From Marinoscillum sp. 108 (GTDB lineage Bacteria > Bacteroidota > Bacteroidia > Cytophagales > Cyclobacteriaceae): 64,000 bases of DNA. Both the position numbers and the translations under genes were made by a program. Of this stretch, positions 63,272 to 64,000 are shown piece after piece. The stretch spans positions 2,664,501 through 2,728,500 of the forward strand of contig NZ_LR734808.1 of NCBI RefSeq assembly GCF_902506655.1, given 5' to 3'. Below the pieces are notes generated by a model that saw only the letters and a program-made list of their open reading frames with translations, searched no databases and had not been told where the DNA came from. Each line of letters begins with the position of its first letter. The first letter of the stretch is position 1.

Positions 63272-63583
63272 ATGTACGCAATAGTAGACATAGCCGGAAA
63301 ACAATTCAAAGTTGAGAAAGACAACTTTGTGTACGCACCGTTACTTGAAGGAGAAGAAGGAACTAAGGTTGACTTTGATCAAGTGCTGTTGGTAGACAAT
63401 GACGGTAAAGTAAAAGTAGGAGCCCCTACAGTAAAAGGTGCCAAAGTATCCGGTACTATCCTGGGACACGTGAAAGGCGATAAAGTAATCGTATTCAAGA
63501 AAAAGAGAAGAAAGGGATACCAGAAGAAAAATGGTCATCGTCAGAATTTCTCTAAAGTATTAATAGAAGATATTAAAGGTTAA
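63272..63583 (+). CDS. rplU: 50S ribosomal protein L21
   Basis: Ribosomal protein L21 of 103 aa. The start at 63272 (MYAIVDIAGKQFKVEKDNF) is the conserved N-terminus; an earlier TTG lies within the promoter. The C-terminal signature is VIVFKKKRRKGYQKKNGHRQ. It is followed 6 bp later by rpmA, the universal rplU-rpmA arrangement. Confidence 0.99.
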   Translation: MYAIVDIAGKQFKVEKDNFVYAPLLEGEEGTKVDFDQVLLVDNDGKVKVGAPTVKGAKVSGTILGHVKGDKVIVFKKKRRKGYQKKNGHRQNFSKVLIEDIKG

Positions 63584-63589
63584 AGAATC

Positions 63590-63856
63590 ATGGCACACAA
63601 GAAAGGTGTAGGTAGTTCGAAAAACGGAAGAGAGTCAGAAAGTAAACGACTTGGTGTAAAAATATACGGTGGCCAGAAAGCAATCGCAGGGAATATCCTT
63701 GTGCGCCAGAGAGGCACTAAGCATCACCCAGGTGAAAACGTGGGCATCGGTAGAGACCATACTTTGTTTGCGCTGATCGATGGTACTGTGAGATTCCGTA
63801 AAGGAAGACAGGACAGATCTTACGTTCATGTAGACCCGGCTGCAGCAGCTGAGTAA
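63590..63856 (+). CDS. rpmA: 50S ribosomal protein L27
   Basis: Ribosomal protein L27, 88 aa, located near the peptidyl transferase centre. It starts [22 protein letters not shown] and contains [21 protein letters not shown], the family signature. The N-terminus lacks the cleavable extension found in Firmicutes. It is co-transcribed with rplU and closed by a terminator. Confidence 0.99.
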   Translation: MAHKKGVGSSKNGRESESKRLGVKIYGGQKAIAGNILVRQRGTKHHPGENVGIGRDHTLFALIDGTVRFRKGRQDRSYVHVDPAAAAE

Positions 63857-63880
63857 TAACTACTTCAAAGAAATCTAAGA

Positions 63881-63913
63881 ACCCGTTTCGATACTCTCGT
63901 AACGGGTTTTTTT
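63881..63913 (+). terminator. Intrinsic terminator of rplU-rpmA
   Basis: ACCCGTT (63881-63887) pairs with AACGGGT (63901-63907), followed by a run of T. The last 87 bp of the window beyond it hold nothing I can support. Confidence 0.88.
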
Positions 63914-64000
63914 GTGCCCTGGGTGGGTTGATGGCTTTGTCAGCCTGAGCTCGGATCAAGCGGAATTCCTGTGGGGAGACTGCATTAAAGGTGGATGATG

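Noticed and set aside
1-64000. tRNA genes, CRISPR arrays, insertion sequences
   Set aside because: No cloverleaf-type TTCGANTC context, no regularly spaced repeats and no transposase-like frames were seen.

Overview
This 64 kb window looks like a chromosomal segment of a Bacteroidota bacterium, probably a marine Cytophagales relative. The signs are a SusC/SusD pair, a GH9 enzyme with a C-terminal type IX secretion sorting domain, a TATCTTTG-type -7 promoter element before rplU, LytTR/His_kinase signalling and the general lack of Shine-Dalgarno sites. The placement is inferred from gene content only. I see no tRNA, rRNA, CRISPR array, insertion sequence, prophage or broken gene.

Layout. 0-4.2 kb, minus strand: a pseudouridine synthase cut by the window edge, release factor 3, and a LytTR regulator with its membrane kinase. 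4.5-11.7 kb, plus: SusC, SusD and a GH20 hexosaminidase (a small glycan utilisation locus) and a tiny membrane protein. 11.8-24.5 kb: a zinc-ribbon membrane protein, dnaK, a TonB-dependent receptor, an esterase, a flotillin/NfeD pair, an outer-membrane barrel, an aminotransferase, purU and a TRIC-type channel. 24.5-35.1 kb, minus: PBP1C with a large alpha-2-macroglobulin lipoprotein, queG, a BCCT transporter and a SelW-like protein. 35.2-38.3 kb, plus: a YeiH-type transporter, a small membrane protein, and an ECF41 sigma factor next to an AhpD-like protein, each preceded by an ECF41-type promoter. 38.3-43.4 kb: GH9 enzyme, ruvB, apbE and a ZIP transporter.

43.5-58.8 kb forms a two-carbon metabolism region: a DUF4212/sodium-solute symporter pair (likely acetate uptake), a hybrid kinase translationally coupled to a small membrane protein, acetyl-CoA synthetase, isocitrate lyase and malate synthase, and a divergent XRE/ScfR-RamB-like regulator. 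The aceB-regulator intergenic region holds a strikingly symmetric array of AGCGAAAT half-sites.

Inside this region, at 50.5-54.3 kb, is the most novel element: a well-conserved TPP riboswitch followed by an intrinsic terminator and a tight five-gene operon. The genes are a SAM methyltransferase, a HypE/ThiL/PurM-fold protein, a divergent ThiE/TenI-like protein, a Trm112-like zinc protein and an aldo/keto reductase. Three of the four junctions are ATGA overlaps. No classical thiamine biosynthesis gene is present, and the ThiE-like protein lacks residues expected for thiamine phosphate synthase. This suggests an uncharacterised thiamine-linked pathway.

58.9-64 kb: a small lipoprotein, nrdA and nrdB (class Ia ribonucleotide reductase, with three DnaA-box-like sites upstream of nrdB), then rplU-rpmA.
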